Part shown: in pieces, positions 55,501 to 64,000 of the stretch
Position numbering within the stretch: position 1 is the first letter of the stretch
Layout of the letters: the number at the start of each line of letters is the position of its first letter
NCBI RefSeq assembly: GCF_029852145.1
Contig: NC_079978.1
Span: forward strand, 124,001-188,000
Direction: 5' to 3'
Source: Microplitis mediator
Lineage: Eukaryota > Arthropoda > Insecta > Hymenoptera > Braconidae
Length of the DNA stretch: 64,000 nt
Made by a program: the position numbers and the translations under genes
The notes under the pieces: generated by a model
What the model was told of the DNA's origin: nothing
The model's input: only the letters and a program-made list of their open reading frames with translations
Databases searched by the model: none

Positions 55501-58500
55501 TTGCGAGAGGTAAAACATTTCAATAACCTCAAATTATGGACATTCAACATTTCTTTATGATACTGAAGTTAGCAGACGCCTAATAATTTTTGGATTTTTT
55601 TAAAAATGATAAATTATAGAAAAAAAGTATTCGAAAAAATTGCACCTATGGTTTTTTTAATTTTCTACATGTGCGTATTTTGAATACAAATAAATGAGTT
55701 ATTTATTCATAAATTTTATATATACCAAAAAAATATGTTTGAAAAAATATTAAATAAATGTTTTATTATTACTACTTCAACATGTTTTATTTTTATTTCG
55801 AGATTGTATTTTCCTTCTCAATTTAACTGTTAAAAAAAAAAAAAAAATTCCAAATGATAAATTTTTCTTTTTTATTAATTATAAGTTCTACTTTTTTAAG
55901 AAAATATATTTTACTCCATTGACTTCTAATTATTATTTTATATTTAAAGAAATTCTACATTACCGACTCATTCATTTTACGATAGTTGTATTAGAATTTA
56001 TGTTAACACAACTTGTATAATTTACTCTATAGTATCTGATTTTTTCTTTCTGGTAGTAGTATAAATTATAAAATAAAAATTACGATAGTCTATTGTAAAA
56101 ATTATTATTGAAAACTTATAGTCCAGCGTTACAATACTATATAATGAAAATTACGATAGTTAAATCGTAAAAAATCCGTGAATTTTTTTTCCGTGTATGA
56201 CAGTGATTGAATATTAGTATAATATCGTAAAATTGTATTTATCCAGCACCGGTTGGAATATGATCAATTGATTCTCAGGGCAATATATTTTATGATGTAT
56301 TCTCTCAAGTGAATATTATCATTACCAAAGAAGAGAAGATACCGATTGACCGATTGATGCCGACTTATGCCGCGTTAGTATACATATAGACACGCGGTAT
56401 TAGGATATAGGGAGCATAGTAATCAAAAGTAAATTGCAAGTACGTGAGGCTACTGTGTGCCATCAGGTTGGCTACCTAATCTAATTTGAATCTCAATTCC
56501 CCCTCCACTATTATATACTAGTAATCGAACACGTATTGAATAATATTTTACGCATGATTCGATTCAATATTATTGATGCTGATTCGACTGCAATTGCACT
56601 GATGCGATATGGCATAATCGAAAATAAAAATACATACAATAAATGAGTTATATTCTTTTGTAGAGTATATAAAATAGGAATACAATAATTTTTTTTTTTT
56701 TTTTCAATATTGTTCTTTAATTTTATACATCTTATTACCGCATATAATTCAGGTAATATATGTATATATTATAACTTATAAGTATTTATTTAAACGACAA
56801 ATTATCTGAATGTTATCTAAAGTTTGCCAATTACTTTTTTATAGAATATAACATTGTGTAAAAGATAAAATTTATTTTTATTTTATTAAGAGAGTTTTTA
56901 AAATCACGGTACAATAAACACGCGATTTAATTCTTTTCATATGTTTATAACTCATCATGCTAAAAGGTGTACGGCATTACTCTGTCACGCAATTGATTAA
57001 TTACGCCGAGGTACATATATCCAAAACTTTTTAGTAAATCATCTCTTTGTTAAATTCTGTCAATTTCTTAGGAACCTTCTTCTTTGTTTTTTTATTTTTA
57101 ACCGTATATTACTTATTTCTTTTTCTTTCGTATAAGACAGTATGTTTGATATTCCGTTTTACATACGGTGTGTCTTGTGCAATCTTGATGAGAATGTGAA
57201 GAACCGGATCCTCATGGTGCATTGCAGCAGACGCCGTCGCGTCTTATTCACGCAATGTCGAACCAAGACTTGTACGGAAGCCCTCAAATTTTCTTTTGTC
57301 GATATATATATATATGAGTATACATTTTCGTTAGGCGTTATAATATATATCCCCTCGAAAGGTAAAAAAAAAAATGCAAAAAATGTAAAAAATACGCATT
57401 TCTGTTGAATGTATATCACGCTATATGTTAATGGAACATATGTGTGATGTTATAGGTATACGTAATAAATTATTCCAATAATGTATATTACGCGTTATAT
57501 GATTTCACCGTTTGTACAATTTTTCGGGTGTTTTAATTTATTTTTGTCCGACTTTGAATTATTATTAGTTTCTTATAAAAAATATATAGTTGTATATAGT
57601 TTTTTATTATTAGTTTAATATATGGGTACAATGCACTGTTAATAACAGAGTCTTATAAAGACTATGTATGTATTATATATATACCAGTTATATATAAATC
57701 GTTGTAATTAACTCATCATACGAATACATTTGTATAAGTATAAAATATTCCCGCCAAGTTGTAGATTACCTGATATAGCTTTCAGTATATGTAATATGTA
57801 TTTTTTCCCATACATATGTAAAGTGTTAATATAGCAAATAATCAATTATGTATATATGAATTAATCACAAGTGGTTATAATTTTTCATATACTTAATTTT
57901 TGTATTGATACACATATTATTAAATGTCGATTATGGATTACTATGCTGCCTTTCTTTATAAATATATATATATAATATGATAATAATAATAAAACTAATC
58001 TATGAATAATTACTTATTGCCTTATTATTTTTGAATAATTAATATCCATATATACAACTTAAGATAAATATTTAATTTAGTTTTGTTATAAAAGTAAAGA
58101 ATATACAAGTTTAATAATTATTGTTGTATATTACAATTGTGAAAGTTGACGAACTACGACCGCGATTACTTAAAAGAAAAAAAATATAAATAAATATGTA
58201 ACTTGGTTTGTATGTATAATAATAAAATCAATCACGAATATGTTTTAGTATAAAGGTACATAGTATGGTAACGTCAATTAAATAAAATTTAAAAGAATTT
58301 TATTTTTTCTCGAGTAAAACTTTTCAGCATTTATATAACACTGTAAATAATGTTGAATAATATATATGGTCAACAACAACAAGAGTAAAGTAGTTGAGCT
58401 TTAGAAAATATAAAATACGGTAGATACCTAAATGTAATACGAAAAAGTTGTGTTTACCGCAGAGATAAAATAGAGTGGAAAATAATGCTTCAGTTTCTTA

Positions 58501-60664
58501 TTTTTTTAAAAATATATATAAATACATAAGAGTTACATTATGTACAGAGGCACGAAGGCTTGAAAGAGCCGAAAATATTAAGTTTTACGAGCATCATTAT
58601 CCCATCCTTTAAGCCTTAAGGTCTTACTCTTGAGTGGGATCTGTTAAATCCCGTCTAACACGACTGTGTATTTAACGCAATTATTTTAAATTTTTAACTA
58701 AAATTCAATTTTACGATCAAGATAAACAAGAATTTGTTATCTTAAGTTTTAGTGATAAGTTAAAATATTTTCCGAAACACTTTACCACCACTATTTTTAT
58801 CCGCATATTTGTTAAATATACAAATATATGTTAATGTTAACAAGCTAATGGATAAATTAATAATTAAATAATAATATACGTTAAAAATGATAAAAATCCT
58901 GGCATATATCACATGCTCTTTGATGTATTATATCTTTAGTGTACAATCTCTAAAAGCCGTTTTCATTATTATCATATTATATATTATATATACATTGAGA
59001 TAGATGATTTCTCTCTCGGGGTCTAACTCTCTCACAATAATTTTCCACTATATCACACTTAATTAGCGTTTTCATAAATTGTAAAACAGTGAATGATGTT
59101 TTAAACTGACAGGCTCTCTTTAGCGCTTACGACATGCACCAAGACCCACACACCACACTCTACACTCTATACACATTACTATATAATAATATTCTCTCTG
59201 TATTAACGAGTTGTTGTTATTGTTGTTATTGTTGTTAGTGTTGTTAGTGTTACTGATGGTGAAAAGTATTACACCATTATTATTTAAATGTTTTTAAACA
59301 TACATATGTATGATATGTTTATTATTTAAATAAAGACTATATGAATAAATAATAAAAAATATTGTTGTCGATGGAAAATATATATCTAATAAGCATGTAT
59401 ATATTCAAAATAAGAGAAAGAGTGTTGTATTATTATTACCTTGGCTATGTTCACCCGCGTCAAAAGTTTTGCTTGTCATTTGGAAGAGCGCATCCAGTGG
59501 ACTACCCTGACCAGTATTACGTTTTCCATGATGTCCACTCTGACTGGGTTGTTGATGTTGCTGCTGTTGATGACTGGATTTCCTTTTGAGCTGATGCTGC
59601 ATTCCAGGATGATGAATGCCGGGATGATGTAGACCATGGTGCATCGACGAATGATGCTGGTGCTGGTGATGATGATGGTGATGATGATGATGAGCATGGG
59701 GATCAGGACTGCCTGAATCAGAAACAGAACTTCTTCCCGATGAGGATGAACTACTTAATGGCGGTTCACTCATTGAACTCGACATGGAAGCAAGGGACAT
59801 GGTCATCAGCGATAAATCTCTAGGTGAAGAATGAGCCAATGCATGATGATGATGATGATGGTGATGAAGATGTTGTGGCTGTTGATGGTGATGTTGCTGT
59901 TGTTGTTGTTGTTGGTGTTCTTGTAATTGTTGATTTCTGTGGTGATTATTTGATGATTCAGTAGAATCCCAAGGTCTTACTATTTTAGCTTTTGGCCGAT
60001 GTGACAGTATGTCAATAATACTGAAAGATTTAACACCGTGTTCATTAGTATCTCGTTCCTCCTCATCGTCATCAGACGGTTGAATAGGCTGGACCATTTT
60101 AAGTTTTTTTAGTGGTTTAAAATAGTCATCGGCGGGTGGATTTTCCGGTCTCTCCCCATTATTATCACCGTCCTCTTCTTTGAAACTTGTCCGCCTCGAG
60201 GACGATGATATCCTTCTGGCGAGTGCTGTATTAGTTGCACTATATTCATCCTCTTTTTTTAAATACCTCTCATCATCCTCAATATAACTATTCCTAGGCG
60301 ATGATAATCTTTCACTGGCGATGATAAATTTTTGTTCCTCAGAAGAAGGTGTCAGTCGTTCATTTTGCTCATCCTTAATTGGTGTCCCGGCGGACATCAC
60401 CAGGGGCATTGGACTCGGACAACCAACAGATATTTCATCCTCGTCATCATTATCATCACGAGGTTCTCGTGCTCTACCTGGTGAACTTGTTAACGTTGTT
60501 GTAATTCTGTTAATTGGTGATCCAAGGCATCCAGCATTAGTACCACCACTTGACGAAGCTGTTGATGGTGACATGCTGTAGCCTTCGGTCATTTCGGTTG
60601 TGCACATGCTCACTCCGAATAATCCCGCCGGCTGGTGATATATATCCACGTTTACAAGAGTCAT
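39847..60664 (-). CDS. lb: Ladybird (Lbx-class) homeobox transcription factor, two coding exons around a 19 kb intron
   Basis: Nuclear transcription factor; Drosophila lbe/lbl act in cardiac and muscle identity and in epidermal patterning, and vertebrate Lbx1 in muscle precursors and spinal cord. Exon 1 (60664 down to 59440) and exon 2 (40211 down to 39847) have consensus GT and AG borders on the minus strand. They join in phase through a GAG codon to give 529 residues. Features in order: acidic Ser-rich N-terminus, TN/eh1-like motif FSIIDIL (214-220) followed by IVRPWD (228-233), Gln/His-rich stretches (about 250-380), the ladybird motif SPLDALFQMTSKTFD (388-402), and a homeodomain at about 426-485. 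The homeodomain has RTAFTNQQIFELEKRFLYQK in its first half and ITWFQNRRAKLKR in helix 3, with the class-typical Thr47. The tail QHKTFLENAQDLGILKKRP also matches the family. Only one ladybird homeodomain is seen. An extra small exon inside the intron is not excluded, but none is needed for frame. Confidence 0.93.
46525..46557. repeat. Poly(A) run, 33 bases, in the ladybird intron
   Basis: An uninterrupted A homopolymer preceded by GAGAATTAAT. No retrotransposed gene body was recognised before it, so it is listed as a simple repeat. A shorter run lies at 44552-44571. Confidence 0.85.
47671..47872. mobile_element. MITE-like element, copy 2, inverted relative to copy 1
   Basis: Begins CACAGAAAAAACAGATATCT after TA (47669-47670) and ends TTTTTTTTTGTGTG before TA (47873-47874). 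The right terminus has CTGTG changed to GTGTG. The interior (TTGAGTCAAGAAAATATTTT, then GAAGACAAACGTTTTCG and TTTTCTTGAGCCAAGAGAAT) matches the inverse of 29685-29907 almost throughout. It is non-coding and lies in the lb intron. Confidence 0.8.
55105..55309. mobile_element. Nested MITE-like element with 21-bp TIRs and a 9-bp target duplication
   Basis: Left end ATGATCCTGAAGTTGGCAGA(T) and right end (A)TCTGCTAACTTCAGTATCAT are inverted repeats with two mismatches in 21. The 9-base word GTATATCGT flanks it exactly on both sides (55096-55104 and 55310-55318). A duplication of 8-9 bp is typical of hAT- or Mutator-type movement, different from the TA duplication of the host element, so this inserted later. 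The interior is T- and A-rich and non-coding. Confidence 0.8.
55557..55681. mobile_element. Truncated, inverted second copy of the nested MITE-like element
   Basis: Starts ATGATACTGAAGTTAGCAGA and continues with TAATAATTTTTGGATTTTTT, AATTGCACC and TTTTCTACATGTG. These match, in reverse orientation, the right-hand 125 bases of the copy at 55105-55309. The other terminus is missing. No flanking duplication can be assigned. Confidence 0.7.
59440..60664 (-). CDS. lb: ladybird coding exon 1
   Basis: Encodes residues 1-408 plus the first base of codon 409. The ATG at 60664-60662 is the first in its open frame; an in-frame TAA lies 21 bases further upstream (60688-60686). The exon contains the repressor-type motif FSIIDIL and, near its end, the ladybird-specific SPLDALFQMTSKTFD. 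CAG/CAA and CAT/CAC repeats encode Gln and His runs, the longest at about residues 251-274 and 324-338. The donor reads AAG|GTAATA on the minus strand; the frame stays open only ten codons beyond it, which supports splicing here. Confidence 0.9.
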
Positions 60665-61550
60665 ATAGGTGCATTCAAGTTGCGTTTACCGTCGCTCCGA
60701 ATTTTACCGCGTTATCATATGTCTATTCTTATTTAATACTACAATTTTTTTTTTATTAAAAACAAAATATATCACATTGATCGAAAGGTTTATTCATAAG
60801 TTTTAATTTAACAGATCAACTACACCACCAAAAAATTATACAATGACATGTTTTTACATTTATTTCATGATATTCCCACTTATTGATCCATTATTATTAT
60901 TCACAATGTTACTTAAAATAATAATAATAACAATAAAAATAATAATAAAGCATTTCATTTATTAATAATATAATGCCTTTAAAAACAATAATTTATTTAT
61001 TTTTACAACAACAAAATATAATTAAATACTCGAAATAATGTTTTTGCTATAGACTATCAGTAAAAAGTAATCAATATTACTACATATATCACAAATATAC
61101 ACACACGTTACGTAATCAATAAATTTCTTATCCACACATCACTTATAAAACAAATAATACCGTTAAATAAAGTGTTTCACTTATATATTATTGTAATAAT
61201 AAATGAAACTTGTTTATTAATAACAAACGAAAATCCGAAAAAACAGTTAGAAGCCGGTTGATGTATCACACACGCCAGTTCAAGCGAGTGACTCAAAACG
61301 GTTTGAACCGGTACCGCTTACAGTCGAGTGCTTACGCCTACCCCAGCTCTCAGTATAAACGCGAGAAAGGGGGGTGGGGGGTTAGTCGGCATACATCAAA
61401 CGTTTCGCGAACGTTGGTTCAACCTCCCCGTGGGCGTCACTATTTTAGGTTACTCCTACCGGTAACCCTGATGCTAATACGACCTCCGACGGGGAAAATG
61501 ACGTTCTTGTTCTTCTACTACTACTACTCTTGATAGCTGGTTCAATAGCA
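60665..61550 (-). promoter_or_regulatory. Probable ladybird upstream and promoter region
   Basis: The sequence directly before the lb start is AT-rich (60730-61240). A GC-richer island follows at about 61250-61510, 0.6-0.85 kb upstream. It contains AACGGTTTGAACCGGTACCG, where CGGTT and AACCG form a dyad and the words resemble Grainyhead sites (AACCGGTTT), a CCCCAGCTCTCAG stretch and a run of G (61370-61380). This is the most promoter-like block near lb by composition. The transcription start is not determined and there may be 5' non-coding exons. Confidence 0.35.
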
Positions 61551-62677
61551 TTTTTACGAGACATACTTACTGTCTTAAATATATACATATAACATATAAG
61601 AGATTGCCCATCTAAGAAATCGATCAATATCCAAAGTTCTGCCGCTTCGAGACGCATCATCTATGTATACACTCTTAAATGCTGCCCTTCATACATTTTA
61701 TTTATTTATTTTTTTCTTTAATCAAAATTATATCATGTATTAACTTTTTTTTTTTTCGGGTAAAATAAAAAAATGTTAAAGCGGCATATCTTTAATGTAA
61801 TTTATTTTAAATTTATTGGGGATATACAGTAGAAATGATATGATTGGTCTTGCATGATAAGTTAAATAATTTGGATTTGTAATTTTGAAAAATAGCTGAT
61901 GGAGAGATGCGTGATTGTAACATAAAATAGAGAACAAGCATCATCATGACATACAATGAAGACACCCTGAATGAAAGAATATAAAAGAAAAGAAGAAAAT
62001 ATATATATATATAGATATATGAGATCAGTAAAACGTTTTTAGAGTCCTTTTAGCTTCAATTTAGCAGTGGCTGAGAAGACGAGTGATGGTCTTTTTAAGG
62101 CCGGCGGCTCGACTATCCTAATACAAAGAGGCGCGAGTCTCGGCAAATTATTATGATACCTTGGCCACCGGATTCCGTCGGTGTGCTTTGATGCTTTGAT
62201 GTTGCCGGCATTTAGCATGTATCGTCCACCGATATTATTTAACCAGGTCTGCCAACAGACTATAGGTTTCTATGTGTAAGATAAAAAACAAAATCAACTT
62301 CGATCATATAAACCTCTCGAGCATGATCGCAGATGAATGCACGACAAGACACATACCTATAAAATAAAAATTGCGTGTCGTATATATATACAACACGTTG
62401 GACATTATGTTCAAAAAGACAACATATATATCTGGTAAAAATATATTTATTACACCTACCAAAATGTAAATTTAGCCAAGAATCTCAAAAATAAATAATA
62501 AATATTATGTATAAAAAGAGTCATAAGTTTTTTAATTATTTATTTTCTCCAAATAAGTATATTGATTGCGATTTTACAACTGGCAAAGGTATTTCTTACT
62601 ATATATGTATATGTAAAATATACTCCATTAAATCGAGTATTTTTATTATTGCAATTTAAAAAAAATCTTTATTATTA

Positions 62678-62900
62678 CACAGAAAAAAAGAATTTCTTGG
62701 TGCAAGAAATATTTTGTATTATGAATTGAAGACAAAAATTTTTCTTGGCTCAAGAATTTTTTTCTCGCCTAAAAAATTTTTTTCTTGATCCGAGAAAATT
62801 TTTTCTTACCCCAAGAAAAGTTTTGTTTTCACTTTATAATACAAAAAATTTCTTGGGTTAAGTAAAAATTTTTTGCGCCAAGAAATCCTTTTTTTCTGTG
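62678..62900. mobile_element. MITE-like element, copy 3 (termini CACAGAAAAAAAG / CTTTTTTTCTGTG)
   Basis: Begins CACAGAAAAAAAGAATTTCT and ends with CCTTTTTTTCTGTG, flanked by TA at 62676-62677 and 62901-62902. The interior is built from TTCTTG and CAAGAA words in both orientations, so the whole unit is nearly palindromic (TTTCTTGG near the left end against CCAAGAAA at the right). Termini and length match copy 1, but the interior is diverged, suggesting a related subfamily. Confidence 0.75.
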
Positions 62901-63779
62901 TATAAAACTTTAACGTCAGATACATATATACATATATCTTGCACCAAGTAAACAATAAAAAGCATTAATAAAAATAACGAAATTTTATTTATTACTATTT
63001 TGTGAATACTGCAAAAAAATATTACATTGTATTTTAACAGAGAATTGTAATAATAATTTTATCGAATATCAGAAAATAATTTTCATTTACTTGAATTTTT
63101 TAATATAATCATATATATGTATTGATATCATAGAACGAAAAAAAATAAGTTGAAGCTCAATTTATAATAATAATGATAATAGAGACGATACCATGGTATA
63201 ATATTGAAAAAATTTTGTTTTGAGTAATAAAAAAAAATGTAATACATTGTATGCTCGATGATGAATGGATGAAGGGCATTTTGGAGTGCAGCTGCCTTAC
63301 TGCACCACTGATTATCGTTTCTGGGGCGGGATTTCGAAAAACGCAAGTATGGATACCACAATTTTAAAACTATACGCTCATACAAAATTGAAAAAAGTAA
63401 GTGTATAAGCAGAGCAATACAAGTAAGTTGGCGGATATGCATGATAACAATGTTGAAAAGAGAGGATGTGCGGTGTGTGTGCAACCGCATTTCAGCCAAT
63501 TCTGAGATTTCATCCCTTTGTTGTCAATTGACGTACGCCAGGTACATATATGTATATATGAAATATGTACACGATTCACTCGCAAATAAGTTATTTATTT
63601 CGACGGTTTTTTTTTGCTGCATTCATTATTTAAACCTTGGATCATCATCTCTACAACTTATAAATCGGGTTTCTTTAACTCATGATGATGATAGGACATG
63701 AGGTCTGCATTGTGTTGTGTACAAGTTAACGAGTATTCCCTGTTCACTATGTAGTTATAGCTATATGTATTCCAGTATA

Positions 63780-63900
63780 CCGCCACCAAAAATAACTTTT
63801 CTCCAACATAACCACGCCTCTGGTTCGTTCTGATTGGCTAGACGGTTTCCCGCCTCTAAACCGAACGCGGAACTGCTACTCGCGATTTATGCTTTGACTT
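63780..63900. promoter_or_regulatory. Promoter-like GC-richer block near the window end
   Basis: CCACGCCTCTGGTTCGTTCTG is followed by ATTGGCT (CCAAT-type word) and CCCGCCTCTAAACCGAACGCGG, with GCCTCT-GGTTCG and GCCTCT-AAACCGAAC echoing one another. It could be the promoter of a gene lying to the right. Nothing further can be read because the window ends 100 bases later. Confidence 0.2.
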
Positions 63901-64000
63901 TACTATTTTTCGTATTTTCCGTGAGAAATCTCTCGTGAAAATTTTATCACCCATGACTATTTTGTCGCAAATGGCCGATTAGCAAAATTTTTGCTTTTTT

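Larger units (their letters stand above)
54401..56195. mobile_element. 1.8 kb TIR element with TA flanks, carrying nested insertions
   Basis: Starts with CACGGAAAAAAAATTC (54401-54416) and ends with the exact inverse GAATTTTTTTTCCGTG (56180-56195). TA flanks both ends (54399-54400 and 56196-56197). Subterminal sequence is also inverted (CTGGACTATACTTT near 54450 against CTTATAGTCCAG near 56116-56127). The word ACTATCGTAA or its inverse TTACGATAGT recurs at least seven times, in one orientation in the left part (near 54436, 54529, 54590) and inverted further right (near 54703, 55979, 56081, 56151). No transposase frame is seen. Two copies of an unrelated small element lie inside (55105-55309 and 55557-55681). 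Confidence 0.75.
40212..59439 (-). other. lb: Large intron of ladybird, 19.2 kb
   Basis: I see no credible protein-coding gene inside it on either strand; the open frames are short, low in complexity and unrecognised. It holds CT/CAT microsatellites (about 40764-40823), TA repeats, poly(A) runs at 44552-44571 and 46525-46557, a MITE-like element (47671-47872) and a composite element with nested insertions (54401-56195). Short islands of more complex, GC-richer sequence stand out at about 43515-43700, 47360-47530, 49910-50110, 51690-51850 and 57140-57290. These are candidate regulatory blocks by composition only. Intron length and content are seen directly; regulatory function is inferred. Confidence 0.8.
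61551..64000. other. Region upstream of ladybird to the window end
   Basis: No coding gene is recognised. It contains GC-richer segments at about 62060-62230 and 63780-63900, the third MITE-like copy (62678-62900) and AT-rich filler. In related insects the neighbouring NK-cluster gene would be C15/Tlx or slouch; neither is visible here. Confidence 0.6.

Noticed and set aside
59405..59439. Extension of lb exon 1 past the donor (GNNNTTLFLLF tail)
   Set aside because: A consensus GTAATA donor occurs just before it, and splicing to exon 2 restores a full ladybird protein in phase.
61445..61660. Minus-strand open frame with SSRRTRTSFSPSEV, resembling the N-terminal arm and first helix of a homeodomain
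   Set aside because: The similarity stops after a few residues. There is no helix 2 or WFQNRR helix 3, and no splice arrangement that would supply them.
63128..63499. Minus-strand open frame of 123 codons
   Set aside because: The C-terminal half is Tyr/Phe-rich from AT repeats, and no family is recognised. A second frame overlaps it.

Overview
The window is a gene-poor, strongly AT-rich piece of an insect nuclear genome. It carries part of the NK homeobox cluster. Three homeobox transcription-factor genes can be supported, all with spliced structures that keep frame: tinman (tin/NK4, + strand, 14358-15645), bagpipe (bap/NK3, + strand, 20583-22866) and ladybird (lb/Lbx, - strand, 39847-60664). 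In Drosophila the same genes lie together in the 93DE cluster, where ladybird is a tandem pair; here I see only one ladybird homeodomain. The base composition, single ladybird and dense short TA-flanked elements would suit a hymenopteran, possibly a parasitoid wasp, but that is an inference and not proven by the sequence.

Layout. 1-14357 has no recognisable gene and holds simple repeats, a 0.7 kb terminal-inverted-repeat element (2591-3303) and a foldback repeat near 11.3-11.4 kb. tin has three coding exons. A 4.9 kb spacer with a GC-rich double foldback (17226-17428) separates it from bap, also three coding exons. A 17 kb spacer with one short MITE-like element (29685-29907), several GC-richer islands and microsatellites leads to the 3' end of lb. 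The two lb coding exons flank a 19.2 kb intron containing another MITE-like copy (47671-47872) and a 1.8 kb composite element with nested insertions (54401-56195). The last 3.3 kb holds the probable lb upstream region and a third MITE-like copy (62678-62900).

In Drosophila, tin specifies dorsal mesoderm and heart, directly activates bap (visceral mesoderm), and lb acts in cardiac, muscle and ectodermal identity; tin and bap respond to Twist and Dpp input. The long non-coding spacers around so few genes fit a regulatory landscape. Two exact Tinman-type sites (TCAAGTG) lie 200-300 bp before the bap start, suggesting that the tin-to-bap link could be encoded here too. I found no convincing RNA gene, transposase gene, CRISPR array or viral gene.
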